From Ekhidna sp964289745 (GTDB taxonomy: Bacteria; Bacteroidota; Bacteroidia; Cytophagales; Cyclobacteriaceae), in contig CAXYMM010000001.1 of the NCBI GenBank assembly GCA_964289745.1, positions 1,860,001 through 1,924,000 of the forward strand: a DNA stretch of 64,000 bases, written 5' to 3'. Within the stretch, counting starts at the first letter, position 1. Each line of letters opens with the position of its first letter. Below are positions 18,257 to 27,771 of this stretch, piece by piece. The position numbers and the translations under genes are program-made. The notes beneath the pieces were generated by a model. It made no database searches. It worked only from the letters and a program-made list of their open reading frames with translations, and had not been told where the DNA came from.

Positions 18257-20077
18257 TTAGTTTTTCTTTTTCTTGTTTCGCTGTGCTTCTTGATTTGCTT
18301 TCATAGCGTCTTCTAGTCGTTGTTGAAATTTTGACTTTTTCTTATTCGCATTTTTCTTCTTATTCTCTTGTAGCACTTGATGAATTTTATCTTCGTCTAC
18401 AACCTTCCGAAAGAGAATAGTTTGAATAAAAGTCACCATGTTTGAAACAAAATAATAAAATGTCAAACCAGACGCATAGTTGTTTAGAAAGAACAGCATC
18501 ATGACTGGCATAAAGTACTGTACCGTTTTCATAGGTCCCTGCACAGAAGTTGAAACCTGACTATTGCTCCAAATAGTGGCAATAGTTGAAAGTGTCATTA
18601 GCAGCGTAAACAGGCTAACATGGTCTCCATAAAACGGGATTGTAAATGGTAAATCCAGTATACTATCGTAGGTTGATAGGTCTTTTGCCCATAAGAAGGA
18701 TTTCCCTCTCAGCTCTACGGAGTAAGGGAAAAAGTAAAATAATGAAAACAGAATGGGCATCTGGAGCGTCATTGGAATACAGCCACTTATTGGATTAATG
18801 CCTACTTGCTGATACAATTTCATCTGCTCTTGTTGCATTTTTTGCATATCCCCGCCGTGCTTTTCTTTCAACTCATCCAACTCTGGCTTCATTACACGCA
18901 TTTTGGCCATTGAGATATGAGACTTGTAAGTGAGGGGAGAGAGGAGCAAGCGTATGATGATCACGATAATGGTAATGATCAATCCATAATTGCCAATAAA
19001 ACCGCGTAGAAAATGGAAGATAGGAATAATTAAAAACTGATTAATTATTCGGAGCGGGCCTTGACCCAAGTCTCGATTTTCTTCAAATTCAGGAGCTACC
19101 CCTTTTAATATATCGTATTGATTCGTGCCAAAATAATAGGTCATATTCAAACCTTCCAAATACGCAGAGTAGGGAATGGACATGCGCATGGACATCTGTT
19201 TTATCGATGTGGAATCATTAAAATCAATTTTCTGATTAATGAAGCCACTAGTAAAAGGTTTTTTTGATATAATGGCGGCATTAAAAAACTTTTGCTTAAA
19301 CGCTACCCATTTTACTTGTTGGCTGAACGTTACCTCCTCATATTCTTCTGATGTTTCAGAGAGCTCATCGTACCCTTCTTTGCTAAGATAGTATCTCACA
19401 TTTGCGTTTCTTCTGCTGTCCTCAAGCGTTCTTTCAGCTCGATTGACAGTATGATTCCATTTATAAGCGATATCATTTGAAGATAGAATTGAATGGAGGT
19501 TAGATGATTCGGTTCTGAATCCAATCTGAAATCCATTATGAGGTATTTGGTAAAGATGTTTGGTGGAAAACGATTCATTGGATAAAACATATTCCACGAG
19601 AGTGGTGTCTCCAACAGTGCGTTTTTGAAATGCAAAATGAAGGTCATTGATGTCAATGGCTTTTCCCTGATGGGTAATTGTCAGACTTGTTATTGATTTA
19701 TTAGCATCTACCAACTTAAAGTCATTGCCCCGGAAATCCTTATGTTTCTTCAGGGCTACTTCTTTAATTCTACCGCCTTTATTAGAGAAAGTGATAAGCA
19801 GTTCCTCCGTTTCGATGACTTCTTCGGTCTCATTTCCCTCAGCTGCAAATGCCAATGCTCCAAACTTCTGAAGGTTGATTGCTGAATTAAGTGAATCTGA
19901 GATTTCACTTTTTAACTGAGGTATTTCAGATACTACTACAGAATCTGAAAGGGCGGTCGCTATTTCATCTGCTTGTTTTCCTTCTTCAATGAACGATGGC
20001 TCTGGTGCGAGCCACGTAAAATATACCGCAAGCAGGGCAAACATTAGGATCAGTCCTATAAATTGATTTTTTTCCAT
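18257..20077 (-). CDS. yidC: Membrane protein insertase YidC
   Basis: 606 residues. N-terminal helix (KNQFIGLILMFALLAVYF), a large periplasmic beta domain (about 60-345) as in Gram-negative YidC, then the conserved five-helix insertase core (about 360-570) with SPLTYKSHISMAKMRVMKPE, the hydrophilic-groove Arg nearby, and a C-terminal Lys-rich tail that can contact ribosomes. Inserts proteins into the inner membrane with or without SecYEG. Follows pyrG by about 10 bases on the same strand. Confidence 0.97.
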   Translation of the reverse strand: MEKNQFIGLILMFALLAVYFTWLAPEPSFIEEGKQADEIATALSDSVVVSEIPQLKSEISDSLNSAINLQKFGALAFAAEGNETEEVIETEELLITFSNKGGRIKEVALKKHKDFRGNDFKLVDANKSITSLTITHQGKAIDINDLHFAFQKRTVGDTTLVEYVLSNESFSTKHLYQIPHNGFQIGFRTESSNLHSILSSNDIAYKWNHTVNRAERTLEDSRRNANVRYYLSKEGYDELSETSEEYEEVTFSQQVKWVAFKQKFFNAAIISKKPFTSGFINQKIDFNDSTSIKQMSMRMSIPYSAYLEGLNMTYYFGTNQYDILKGVAPEFEENRDLGQGPLRIINQFLIIPIFHFLRGFIGNYGLIITIIVIIIRLLLSPLTYKSHISMAKMRVMKPELDELKEKHGGDMQKMQQEQMKLYQQVGINPISGCIPMTLQMPILFSLFYFFPYSVELRGKSFLWAKDLSTYDSILDLPFTIPFYGDHVSLFTLLMTLSTIATIWSNSQVSTSVQGPMKTVQYFMPVMMLFFLNNYASGLTFYYFVSNMVTFIQTILFRKVVDEDKIHQVLQENKKKNANKKKSKFQQRLEDAMKANQEAQRNKKKKN

Positions 20078-20087
20078 GTAAGGTTGA

Positions 20088-21707
20088 TTAAAGCGCTTGG
20101 CTCTTTTTTAAATCTAAAGATGCTTTTACAAATTTTACGAAAAGAGGATGAGGGACAATAACTTTCGACTTTAATTCAGGGTGAAACTGTGTTCCTACAA
20201 ACCAAGGATGGTCTTTGATCTCCATTACTTCCACAAGACTCGTTTCAGGGTTGATTCCTACGGCTGTCATGCCTGCACGTTCGAATTCCTCTAAATATTT
20301 ATTGTTAAACTCATATCGATGCCGATGGCGTTCACTTATTTTGGCGGATAAATAGGCTGCGTAGGTTCTGCTCCCCTTTTTAAGCTGACAATCGTAAGCA
20401 CCCAACCTCATCGTACCCCCCACGTTCTTGATATTTTTTTGATCCACCATAATATCGATCACGGGATAGGGGGTTTTGGTCATTTCAGTACTATTAGCCT
20501 TCTTTTTGCCCAATACATTTCTAGCAAACTCAATTACTGCGCACTGCATTCCTAAACAAATACCAAAGAATGGAATTTTATTTTCCCTCGCGTATTGAAC
20601 GGCATGAATCTTACCTTCGATGCCCCTTTCCCCAAACCCGGGGGCTACCAAAACACCCTCTAAATTTTGGAGTTGATTCATTACATTCTCTTCGTTTAGT
20701 TCTTCTGCATGAATCCACTTAATGTTTACTTTACACTCATTTGCGGCTCCTGCATGTATAAATGATTCGACAATGGATTTGTAGGCATCCTGTAGCTCTA
20801 CATATTTACCCACAAGCCCAATAGTTATGGAGTCGGTTGGGTTTTTCAGTCTTCCCAAAAACGCTTTCCATTGATCAATTTTTGGCGTCGTTTTATGCGA
20901 AATTTTAAACTTGGTGAGTACTCGTTCATCTAGTTTTTCCTTTCTCATTAGCAAGGGCACATCGTAGATGGTTTCCGCATCTAAAGCCTCGATGACCGAG
21001 TTAATAGGCACATTACAAAAAAGAGCTAGTTTTTTTCTAATTTCCTGACTTATTGAATGTTCCGATCGGCAAACTAAAATATCAGGTTGTACCCCTGCTA
21101 CCAACAGTTCTTTAACTGAATGCTGGGTAGGTTTTGTTTTGAGTTCGCCGGATGCCTTGAGGTAAGGGATGAGTGTTAGATGAATAGAAATAGACTTAAT
21201 AGAGCCTAATTCAAATCTTACCTGCCGTACGGCCTCAACGAAGGGCAGCGATTCGATATCGCCGATTGTGCCACCAATTTCCGTTATCACAATATCGTAC
21301 TGCCCGGTTTCCCCAAGCTTATAGATGTTGTTCTTAATCTCATCGGTAATGTGAGGAATTACTTGTACGGTCTTGCCTAAAAACTCACCTTCCCGCTCTT
21401 TCTGAATTACGTTGTAATAAATCCTGCCCGTAGTTACGTTGTTATTTTGAGAAGTCTCAATACCCAGAAAGCGTTCATAATGCCCCAGATCTAAATCGGT
21501 TTCTGCACCATCATCTGTCACGTAGCATTCGCCATGCTCATACGGGTTCAGTGTACCCGGATCTACATTGATGTAAGGGTCAAATTTTTGAATGGTCACG
21601 GATAAACCCCTAGCTTGCAATAGCTTACCAAGCGATGCGGCTATGATTCCTTTTCCAAGTGATGATGTTACCCCACCCGTAACAAAAATGTATTTGGTTT
21701 TTGACAT
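20088..21707 (-). CDS. pyrG: CTP synthase
   Basis: 539 residues from the ATG at 21707; the frame is open further upstream, but MSKTKYIFVTGGVTSSLGKG is the standard start. Synthetase domain with the P-loop VTSSLGKGIIAASLG and the DPYINVDPGTLNPYEHGE stretch, then a class I glutamine amidotransferase domain with nucleophile Cys in FFGICLGMQ and the His-Glu pair in GTQFHPE. Converts UTP to CTP with glutamine nitrogen. Upstream of yidC. Confidence 0.97.
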   Translation of the reverse strand: MSKTKYIFVTGGVTSSLGKGIIAASLGKLLQARGLSVTIQKFDPYINVDPGTLNPYEHGECYVTDDGAETDLDLGHYERFLGIETSQNNNVTTGRIYYNVIQKEREGEFLGKTVQVIPHITDEIKNNIYKLGETGQYDIVITEIGGTIGDIESLPFVEAVRQVRFELGSIKSISIHLTLIPYLKASGELKTKPTQHSVKELLVAGVQPDILVCRSEHSISQEIRKKLALFCNVPINSVIEALDAETIYDVPLLMRKEKLDERVLTKFKISHKTTPKIDQWKAFLGRLKNPTDSITIGLVGKYVELQDAYKSIVESFIHAGAANECKVNIKWIHAEELNEENVMNQLQNLEGVLVAPGFGERGIEGKIHAVQYARENKIPFFGICLGMQCAVIEFARNVLGKKKANSTEMTKTPYPVIDIMVDQKNIKNVGGTMRLGAYDCQLKKGSRTYAAYLSAKISERHRHRYEFNNKYLEEFERAGMTAVGINPETSLVEVMEIKDHPWFVGTQFHPELKSKVIVPHPLFVKFVKASLDLKKSQAL

Positions 21708-21785
21708 GTAAAAGTTTTGCTGACTGAATAATCTTGTTACGGGATGCAAAAATAAGCGTTATTTCTAATTCTGAGTAGATTCTTT

Positions 21786-22000
21786 TTAAATGAAATTTTG
21801 AAAGAAACCAACGGCAAAATAACCCGCAGATTCTGCCGCTAATGCTTCGCCAAATACGCATAAAAGTTGATAGATATAGAAAAAAGTAGCACCATGATTG
21901 ACACTCATGACCGTGGTAGAACTTAAAACAGCGCAAATCGTGTCTGAACGATTGCGGGGATGATCGTTGCATCTCCTTCTTTGAAAAGGAGGTTCAGCAC
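21786..22000 (-). pseudogene. Fragment of a decayed gene, family unknown
   Basis: On the minus strand, two coding-like stretches in different frames are joined by a frameshift: KAKGVLNLLFKEGDATIIP and onward to FALF-stop, then a stretch starting STTVMSVNHGATFFYIYQLL and ending GYFAVGFFQNF. The composition is more GC-rich than nearby intergenic DNA. No family recognised. It fills the gap between pyrG and the repeat-bearing lipoprotein gene, suggesting a hotspot for gain and loss. Confidence 0.35.
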
Positions 22001-22097
22001 TCCCTTGGCTTTATAAGTGCTAAAGCATCAAAAAGCTAAACGTACCCATCAAGCCCATGCTCCACGAGAGAAAAAAATCTTTTTTTGTTAAATTTAA

Positions 22098-22128
22098 TTG
22101 CAAATACGATTCAATACCCTTATTCTTG
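22098..22128 (+). promoter_or_regulatory. Promoter of the repeat-bearing lipoprotein gene
   Basis: TTG at 22098-22100, a 20-bp spacer, then TATTCTTG at 22121-22128, one mismatch from TAnnTTTG. The predicted transcript would start about 20 bases before the ATG at 22153 and 65 before the ATG at 22201. This shows that the tandem repeat is inside the transcribed 5' coding end rather than in a promoter spacer. Confidence 0.6.
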
Positions 22129-22200
22129 TATCTTAATTTAAATCCAAAAAAAATGATACATTTAATAAAAATGACCCACTTAAATCTAAATTCTACTTTT

Positions 22201-24118
22201 ATGGATAATCAAATCAAATCAAATCAAATCAAATCAAATCAAATCAAATCAAATCAAATCAAATCAAATCAAATCAAATCAAATCAAATCAAATCAAATC
22301 AAATCAAATCAAATCAAATCAAATCAAATCAAATCAAATCAAATCAAATCAAATCAAATCAAATCAAATCAAATCAAATCAAAAACCCTTCTACTCGCTA
22401 CCCTATGCGCAGTTGCCATCTTATGGGGTTGCAAAGGCGATGAACCCGTTACCCCTAAAGTAGAGGCCGACTTTACCCTTACCTTCGGTTCAAAAGGGGC
22501 GGTAACCTTTAAAAACGCTTCTAAAAATGCGACCAGCTATGCGTGGGACTTTGGAGATGAAAACACTTCAAAAGACGAAAACCCCACCCATACCTATACA
22601 AAAGACGGCACCTATACGATAAAGCTCACCGCCACGAATGCAGGCGGATCAGCTGAGAAAACAAGAACGGTAACCATTTCCCTGGAAGGAACGAGTACCC
22701 AATTAATTGCGAATTTTACCTTTGCGGTAGATGAAAAAATGGCAGGTAAAGTAACGTTTACCAACACGTCTGAAGGTGCGACTAGCTACGCTTGGGACTT
22801 TGGCGATGGAAACAAAGCCACCGAAGAAAACCCCGACCATACCTACGCTAAAAATGACACCTATACGGTAAAGCTCACCGCTACGAATGCAGGCGGCGGA
22901 TCGGATAACATAACGAAAGAGGTGAAAATTACCAATTCGGGAATTACGTCCATCGACATAGCGGATTTGACTCAATTGGTGCTGCCGAAAAACAGCCCTA
23001 ACGGCGTGGTTATTTGGAAACTCGCGGCGACCGTAGCCAATACGGATGAAACGCCGGTTTTTTCGATTACGAGCCAAAACCCAGCAGGTGCCGTTGGTTT
23101 AGACGGAAATAAAATGATGCTGGCCGATGCAAGCGCAGTTGATTACGACACGAATACGGAGCTCACGGGAGAAATTCAAGCGACAGCAGGGAGCGCAACG
23201 GCTACGGCAGCGTTTACCATTTCCATAACGGACGGTGCAGGAATTTACATCCCCGATGCCAAATTCAAATCCCTTTTAGTAGGTAATACAGCCCTCAACA
23301 CCGATGGAGATCAGGAAATTTCCGTAGCGGAAGCCCGAGCATTTACAGGAACAATTAAGGGAATTAGACAAGGCATTACCGACGCGACTGGAATTGAATA
23401 TTTTGCAAATATTAGTAGACTTAATCTTTCTGTAAATGCCTTAACAGAAATAGATGTTTCTCAAAATACAGCACTTATTGAACTAACTTTAAGTGATAAT
23501 CAATTTCAAACACTAGATGTTTCGAACAACACCGCACTTAAAATTCTTAAATTAGTTTCAAACACTTTAACCGACATCGATGTTTCTCAAAACACAGCAC
23601 TTACTCTACTTTGGTTACAAAATAACCAATTAACAGCACTGGATGTTTCTAACAACACTGTGCTTGATGATCTAAGTGTAGGCTTTAATAATTTAATAGA
23701 CATCGATGTTTCACAAAACAAAGCACTTATGGTTCTTTACCTAAATAATAACCAATTGTCAGACATAGATGTTTCTCAAAATACAAGGCTTAATTTTCTA
23801 CATGTATACAATAACAACATAACAGCCATAGATGTTTCTCAAAACAGGGTGCTTGGTCAGCTTCAAGCAAATTTTAACAATTTAACAGATATCGATGTTT
23901 CTCGAAATTCAGAGCTTTATCTTCTTTTTTTAGAAAAAAATGCCTTAGCCAAGGTTAATTTGGCGAATGGCAATAACACTAAGCTTACTAAATTGAACTT
24001 ACTCGAGAACCCTGCTCTAACCTGTGTGCAAGTGGATGATCCCACAAATATCCCATCAGCGTGGGAAGGGAAATACGATAAAGACAAAGTAACCTTCCAA
24101 ACCGAAGCATGTCAGTAA
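22201..24118 (+). CDS. Phase-variable PKD/LRR surface lipoprotein, OFF in this sequence
   Basis: Frame 1 starts at ATG 22201 (or 22153/22171), traverses the AAATC tract and stops at 22443. The intact protein lies in another frame, continuous from within the tract to 24118. It reads KTLLLATLCAVAILWGC (lipoprotein signal, LWGC lipobox), then two PKD domains each with SYAWDFGD, a cadherin-like region (about 22940-23235), a NTDGDQEISVAEA segment, and eight 21-residue leucine-rich repeats of the type LTDIDVSQNTALxxLxLxxNxL (from about 23430), ending in a capping segment with two cysteines. The 5' half is more GC-rich than its neighbours, suggesting transfer. Predicted cell-surface adhesion or carbohydrate-binding role (inference). 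Confidence 0.8.
22207..22380 (+). repeat. Pentanucleotide tandem repeat (AAATC)34 plus partial unit
   Basis: 34 perfect AAATC units fill 22211-22380, preceded by a partial AATC at 22207-22210. There is no imperfect copy, which points to recent slippage-driven expansion. Each unit is 5 bp, so copy-number changes alter the reading frame by two. All three frames read the same stop-free peptide (NQIKS)n, so translation can pass through in any phase. In this assembly the upstream ATGs (22153, 22171, 22201) are out of frame with the downstream lipoprotein; 35 or 32 units would put them in frame. Confidence 0.97.
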
Positions 24119-24129
24119 GATAAGCTCAT

Positions 24130-24175
24130 AGAAAAGCCTAGGCTCTGTAAGGGGGTTTAGGCGGTGTTTTTTTTT
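24130..24175 (+). terminator. Probable terminator after the LRR lipoprotein gene
   Basis: GCCTA at 24136 can pair with TAGGC near 24160, followed by GTG and a nine-T run. The stem is short with a large loop, so confidence is limited. Confidence 0.4.
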
Positions 24176-24365
24176 AAAACGGCTAAGCAACGCCTTTTGG
24201 TGCGTACAAAAAAAGGGTGTTGGGCAAGGAGGGGATGATGATAGGGGTCAGAACTTTACTTTGAGCGGGGTACAACACTCGTTAGATCAACAACGATTCC
24301 AACATGACGGTAGGAAATACCGAACGAATGAGGGATTTTAATGAAAACAGAGAAGATAACCCCCA

Positions 24366-24690
24366 ATTACAAAAAGAGTAGGGTTCTTTATTTCTTTCAT
24401 TTTGACAATAATGGCATGTGATCCAGAAAATAGACTTCACGTAACCAGCGTTGTTAAAAATGATTCATTCACTAAGGTAACTATTGAGGCTTATCATGAT
24501 GGCATATTGTGCATAAAAACCAAACTCCATTGAAGCATCCATCGAATTAAAAATTTCTGTTGCGTTTAATCCTTGGGAATCAACATAAAGAATTTTTGTT
24601 TCTTTGTGAGTGATAAGAAAGTGAACAGCCATTTCAGAAATGAATGGCTTGTTGCAAATGTGATTTTCATCCTTCGTTACGAATTGAATT
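24366..24690 (+). pseudogene. Decayed small lipoprotein gene
   Basis: A lipoprotein-like start without ATG (ITKRVGFFISFILTIMAC, cysteine after MA) continues to KVTIEAYHDG and stops at 24533. Coding-like stretches then follow in other frames (NSIEASIELKISVAFNPWES; CFFVSDKKVNSHFRNEW), implying at least two frameshifts. Runs up to the start of murB. An 88-codon ORF on the opposite strand covers the same bases and is probably its shadow. Family unknown. Confidence 0.35.
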
Positions 24691-25705
24691 GTTAGTTCAA
24701 CAAAATATTTCCTTGAAACCGCATAACACATTTGGTGTAGAAGCCAATGCAGGTTATTTCGCGACCGTAAATTCTTTGAATGATTTGGATGAAATATTCA
24801 TGACAGGCAGGTTCCGCGCACAGCGAAAAATGATTTTGGGTGGTGGCTCCAACATACTCTTTACTAGGGGGTTCACGGGTGTAGTTGCAAAAAATGAAAT
24901 ACGAGGTATTGAAATCGCAGAAGAAAATGAAGAAGAGCTGATTGTTTCAGTAGGTGCGGGAGAAAATTGGCATCAATTTGTGCTATGGTGCGTTGAGAAA
25001 GGATATGGAGGTGTTGAAAATTTATCTTTCATCCCTGGAACGGTGGGAGCAGCCCCTATGCAGAATATTGGTGCCTATGGGGTAGAGCTCAAGGAGGTAT
25101 TCCACTCCCTAAAAGCATATGATGTGAAATCCGGAAAGCAACACGCCTTTTATAAGGAGGACTGTAAATTTGGCTACCGATTTAGCATTTTTAAAGGAGA
25201 GTTAAGAAACCAGTTCGTCATAACGAAGGTTGATTTTAAGCTCCAGAAAAATCCTTCTTTTAATCTTTCTTATGGCACTATTCAGTTAATGCTGGATGAT
25301 ATGAAAGTAGCACGACCTACTTTAAAAAGTGTAAGCCAGGCGATCATCAATATTCGCCAGTCAAAGCTTCCAGATCCATTCGAAGTGGGCAATGCAGGAA
25401 GTTTTTTTAAAAACCCTGTTATTGAAAAGCTTCATTATGAAGCATTAGAAGCGGAGTTTCCGGATATCAAATCCTATCCGATAGACGAAGAGTCAATAAA
25501 AATTTCAGCCGGTTGGCTTATTGAAAAAGGCGGGTGGAAAGGCTACAAAGATGGAGAACTTGGAGTACACAATAAGCAAGCTCTTGTGCTTGTAAACCTG
25601 GGCAATGCACGTGGAAAAGACATTTTCAAACTTTCCAAGCAAATACAAAAGTCGATTCAACAAAAATTTGGAATTGATCTGGAAAGGGAAGTCAATGTTA
25701 TATAA
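24644..25705 (+). CDS. murB: UDP-N-acetylenolpyruvoylglucosamine reductase
   Basis: 353 residues from ATG 24644, but family alignment suggests the protein really begins near QQNISLKPHNTFGV; a TTG at 24689 (338 residues) or an ATT at 24683 is possible, and the first 13-15 residues look non-native. FAD-binding LGGGSNILF and FIPGTVGAAPMQNIGAYG; catalytic Ser in GNAGSFFKNP; late LGVHNKQALVLVN. Type I MurB with the extra C-terminal region. Makes UDP-MurNAc for peptidoglycan, the same pathway as ddl. Only the start is in doubt. Confidence 0.95.
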   Translation: MACCKCDFHPSLRIELLVQQNISLKPHNTFGVEANAGYFATVNSLNDLDEIFMTGRFRAQRKMILGGGSNILFTRGFTGVVAKNEIRGIEIAEENEEELIVSVGAGENWHQFVLWCVEKGYGGVENLSFIPGTVGAAPMQNIGAYGVELKEVFHSLKAYDVKSGKQHAFYKEDCKFGYRFSIFKGELRNQFVITKVDFKLQKNPSFNLSYGTIQLMLDDMKVARPTLKSVSQAIINIRQSKLPDPFEVGNAGSFFKNPVIEKLHYEALEAEFPDIKSYPIDEESIKISAGWLIEKGGWKGYKDGELGVHNKQALVLVNLGNARGKDIFKLSKQIQKSIQQKFGIDLEREVNVI

Positions 25706-25775
25706 TTAGGAATAAATCATTTTAATAAGTTTGGGGTTATTTAAAAAAGTAAAAGGAACAGATATTGAGTAAGCA

Positions 25776-27020
25776 ATGAAAAAATTTGATATACCTGAAA
25801 ATTATAGGTCATCGATTATTTCGGAGATTAAAAAAATAAGAAAAGAGGCCAAGAATAGCCGAAATAATTTTTTGCCTACTGAGCTAAATTTTGGACCGGT
25901 TAAGATTTTTGCAGCGCGTCATCTTGGCTTTTGCTACGGTGTGGAAAATGCTATTGAAACGGCATATAAGATAATGAATGAAAATCCGGATAAAAAAATT
26001 TACCTCCTTAGTGAAATGATCCACAACCAACGCGTGAACCAAGACTTGCAAGATATGGGCATCCAGTTTATTCAAGATACTAAAGGAAATAACCTGATTC
26101 CCTGGGATCAGATAAAAGGAGACGATATTGTTATTATTCCTGCATTTGGCACCACAGTCGAGATTGAAAATTTCTTGAAAGAAAAAGGCATTCCAATTCA
26201 AAAGTACGATACTACATGCCCTTTTGTGGGACGTGTTTGGAAAAGGTCTCAAGACTTGGGTAAGAAAGACTACACTGTCATTATACATGGTAAATTGGAT
26301 CATGAAGAGACCCGTGCTACTTTTTCACACACCGCTAACCATGCACATTCGCTTGTGATCCAAAATATGGAAGAAGCCAAAAAACTGGCAGAAGTAATTC
26401 GGGCCGACAACCCCACTGATGTTTTCGATAAATTCTTTGGAGAGATGAAAAACAGAACCCCTGGTTTTAACCCTGCTAAGCACTTGAAAAAAGTAGGAGT
26501 GGTGAATCAGACGACTATGCTGGCAACTGAAACAAAGACCATAGCTAAGTTTATCAAAACGGTATTAGCTGAAAAATATAATAATCTTAGCACGAAAGAG
26601 TATTTTGCAGACACCAAAGATACATTGTGCTACGCTACATCCGATAATCAAGATTCGCTTTACAGCTTATTAGATATCCCCGCAGATTTGGCGATAGTAG
26701 TGGGGGGCTATAAAAGTGCAAACACAAATCATCTAGTTGAGCTATGCGAAAATAAACTTAATACCTTCTATATCAATAGTGCGGATAAAATCATTAGCAA
26801 ACAGGAGGTAGTGAGCTTCAATAGAAAAAAGGAGAAGGAAGAGTACAGGCCTTTTTTGCCAGAAAAGGAAGAAGTCAAGATTTTAGTGACCAGTGGTGCC
26901 TCTTGTCCTGATGCGGTAGTTGAAGAAGTGATTCAAAAAATATTGTCTTATTTCGAAGACACCAATGATGTGGATCAAGTATTGGCCTCCGTCAAGCAAG
27001 CAACGCTGACTCCGATTTAG
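25776..27020 (+). CDS. ispH: 4-hydroxy-3-methylbut-2-enyl diphosphate reductase (long form)
   Basis: 414 residues, about 100 more than enterobacterial IspH. The three [4Fe-4S]-ligating cysteines are visible in HLGFCYGVENA (about 52), YDTTCPFVGRVWK (about 148) and DTLCYATSDNQ (about 285), and the C-terminal SGASCPDAVVEEV block is present. Last step of the MEP isoprenoid pathway, giving IPP and DMAPP. The extra length is an N-terminal lead of about 45 residues plus internal insertions. Downstream of murB on the same strand, about 70 bp apart. Confidence 0.95.
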   Translation: MKKFDIPENYRSSIISEIKKIRKEAKNSRNNFLPTELNFGPVKIFAARHLGFCYGVENAIETAYKIMNENPDKKIYLLSEMIHNQRVNQDLQDMGIQFIQDTKGNNLIPWDQIKGDDIVIIPAFGTTVEIENFLKEKGIPIQKYDTTCPFVGRVWKRSQDLGKKDYTVIIHGKLDHEETRATFSHTANHAHSLVIQNMEEAKKLAEVIRADNPTDVFDKFFGEMKNRTPGFNPAKHLKKVGVVNQTTMLATETKTIAKFIKTVLAEKYNNLSTKEYFADTKDTLCYATSDNQDSLYSLLDIPADLAIVVGGYKSANTNHLVELCENKLNTFYINSADKIISKQEVVSFNRKKEKEEYRPFLPEKEEVKILVTSGASCPDAVVEEVIQKILSYFEDTNDVDQVLASVKQATLTPI

Positions 27021-27159
27021 ATTTTACTGTTAATATGGGGAAATGACTATTTAAAATTTTAAAGTATAAAAAGCTTGAAGAAAGCAGGATTATGAGGGTA
27101 CGTATTGATTTAGCCAATAGGAGAAGGCGCCGATAATCTTTTTTTGTTGAAACAGAAGG

Positions 27160-27510
27160 AGTAAGTTGTTTTCATCCGATCCCACATTTGGGGGTATTAG
27201 GCATGCAGGATGAGCTAAAGGAAGTAGACCTTCACTATAATGTGAAGCGCATTCGTCATTTGCTATGAAAAATGAGCATAGAATCTATCAGGTTTGGGCT
27301 ATTGACATTACCTATATCCCTATGAAAAGTGGGTTTGTGTATCTTTCGACCATTATAGACGTTTACAGTCGGTTTATAGTAGGCTGGCAAGCCAATAGCT
27401 TGGACAAAAAGAGGCAGACAGAAGCGCTAAAAGCAGCTATAGACATATGGCAAACCTGAGATCATCAACTCAGATCAAGGAATTATGAGTAAGCCATTAA
27501 GAATACTTAA
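27160..27510 (+). pseudogene. IS3-family transposase OrfB fragment
   Basis: Degenerate integrase-core remnant. HLGVLGMQDELKEVDLHYNV reads to a stop, then in another frame QVWAIDITYIPMKSGFVYLS and IIDVYSRFIVGWQ supply the first catalytic Asp region. After a further frameshift KPEIINSDQG supplies the second. The terminal Glu region and both ends are missing. Non-functional. Confidence 0.75.
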
Positions 27511-27546
27511 CTAGTGGTTCTACTATTGGGGAGAACTACATTAGAT

Positions 27547-27753
27547 TTATTTTTTAATTTCTTTCTTTTTGGGTTCTTCAGGTTTCTCGTCCACAATGTT
27601 GCCAAACTCGTCTACATAAGCAATCATATCTTCTAATGCGCCACTTGTTTTCTGGTCCTTCTTAGCAACCTTTCGTTCGAGCTTCTCTTGTCTTTTTTTG
27701 CTCTTTTTAATTGCCTTCTGATTCTTAATAAAACTATTCTGGGATCTTGACAT
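27547..27753 (-). CDS. Small Lys-rich protein, unknown
   Basis: 68 residues. The first half is strongly basic and helical (KNQKAIKKSKKRQEKLERKVAKK), followed by a conserved-looking MIAYVDEFGNIVDEKPEEP segment and a Lys tail. I recall similar short proteins beside cold-shock and RNA helicase genes in Bacteroidota, sometimes as the N-terminal part of cold-shock proteins (not checked). It follows the DEAD-box helicase by 18 bases on the same strand, so a shared RNA-related role is likely. Confidence 0.75.
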   Translation of the reverse strand: MSRSQNSFIKNQKAIKKSKKRQEKLERKVAKKDQKTSGALEDMIAYVDEFGNIVDEKPEEPKKKEIKK

Positions 27754-27771
27754 AAAACTTATTTAAGTGAA

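Noticed and set aside
22207..22380. Considered as a CRISPR array
   Set aside because: The unit is 5 bp with no spacers and no cas genes nearby; it is a simple tandem repeat.
24465..24731. 88-codon minus-strand ORF upstream of murB
   Set aside because: It overlaps the start of murB and the opposite strand shows a better lipoprotein-like signal; treated as a shadow.
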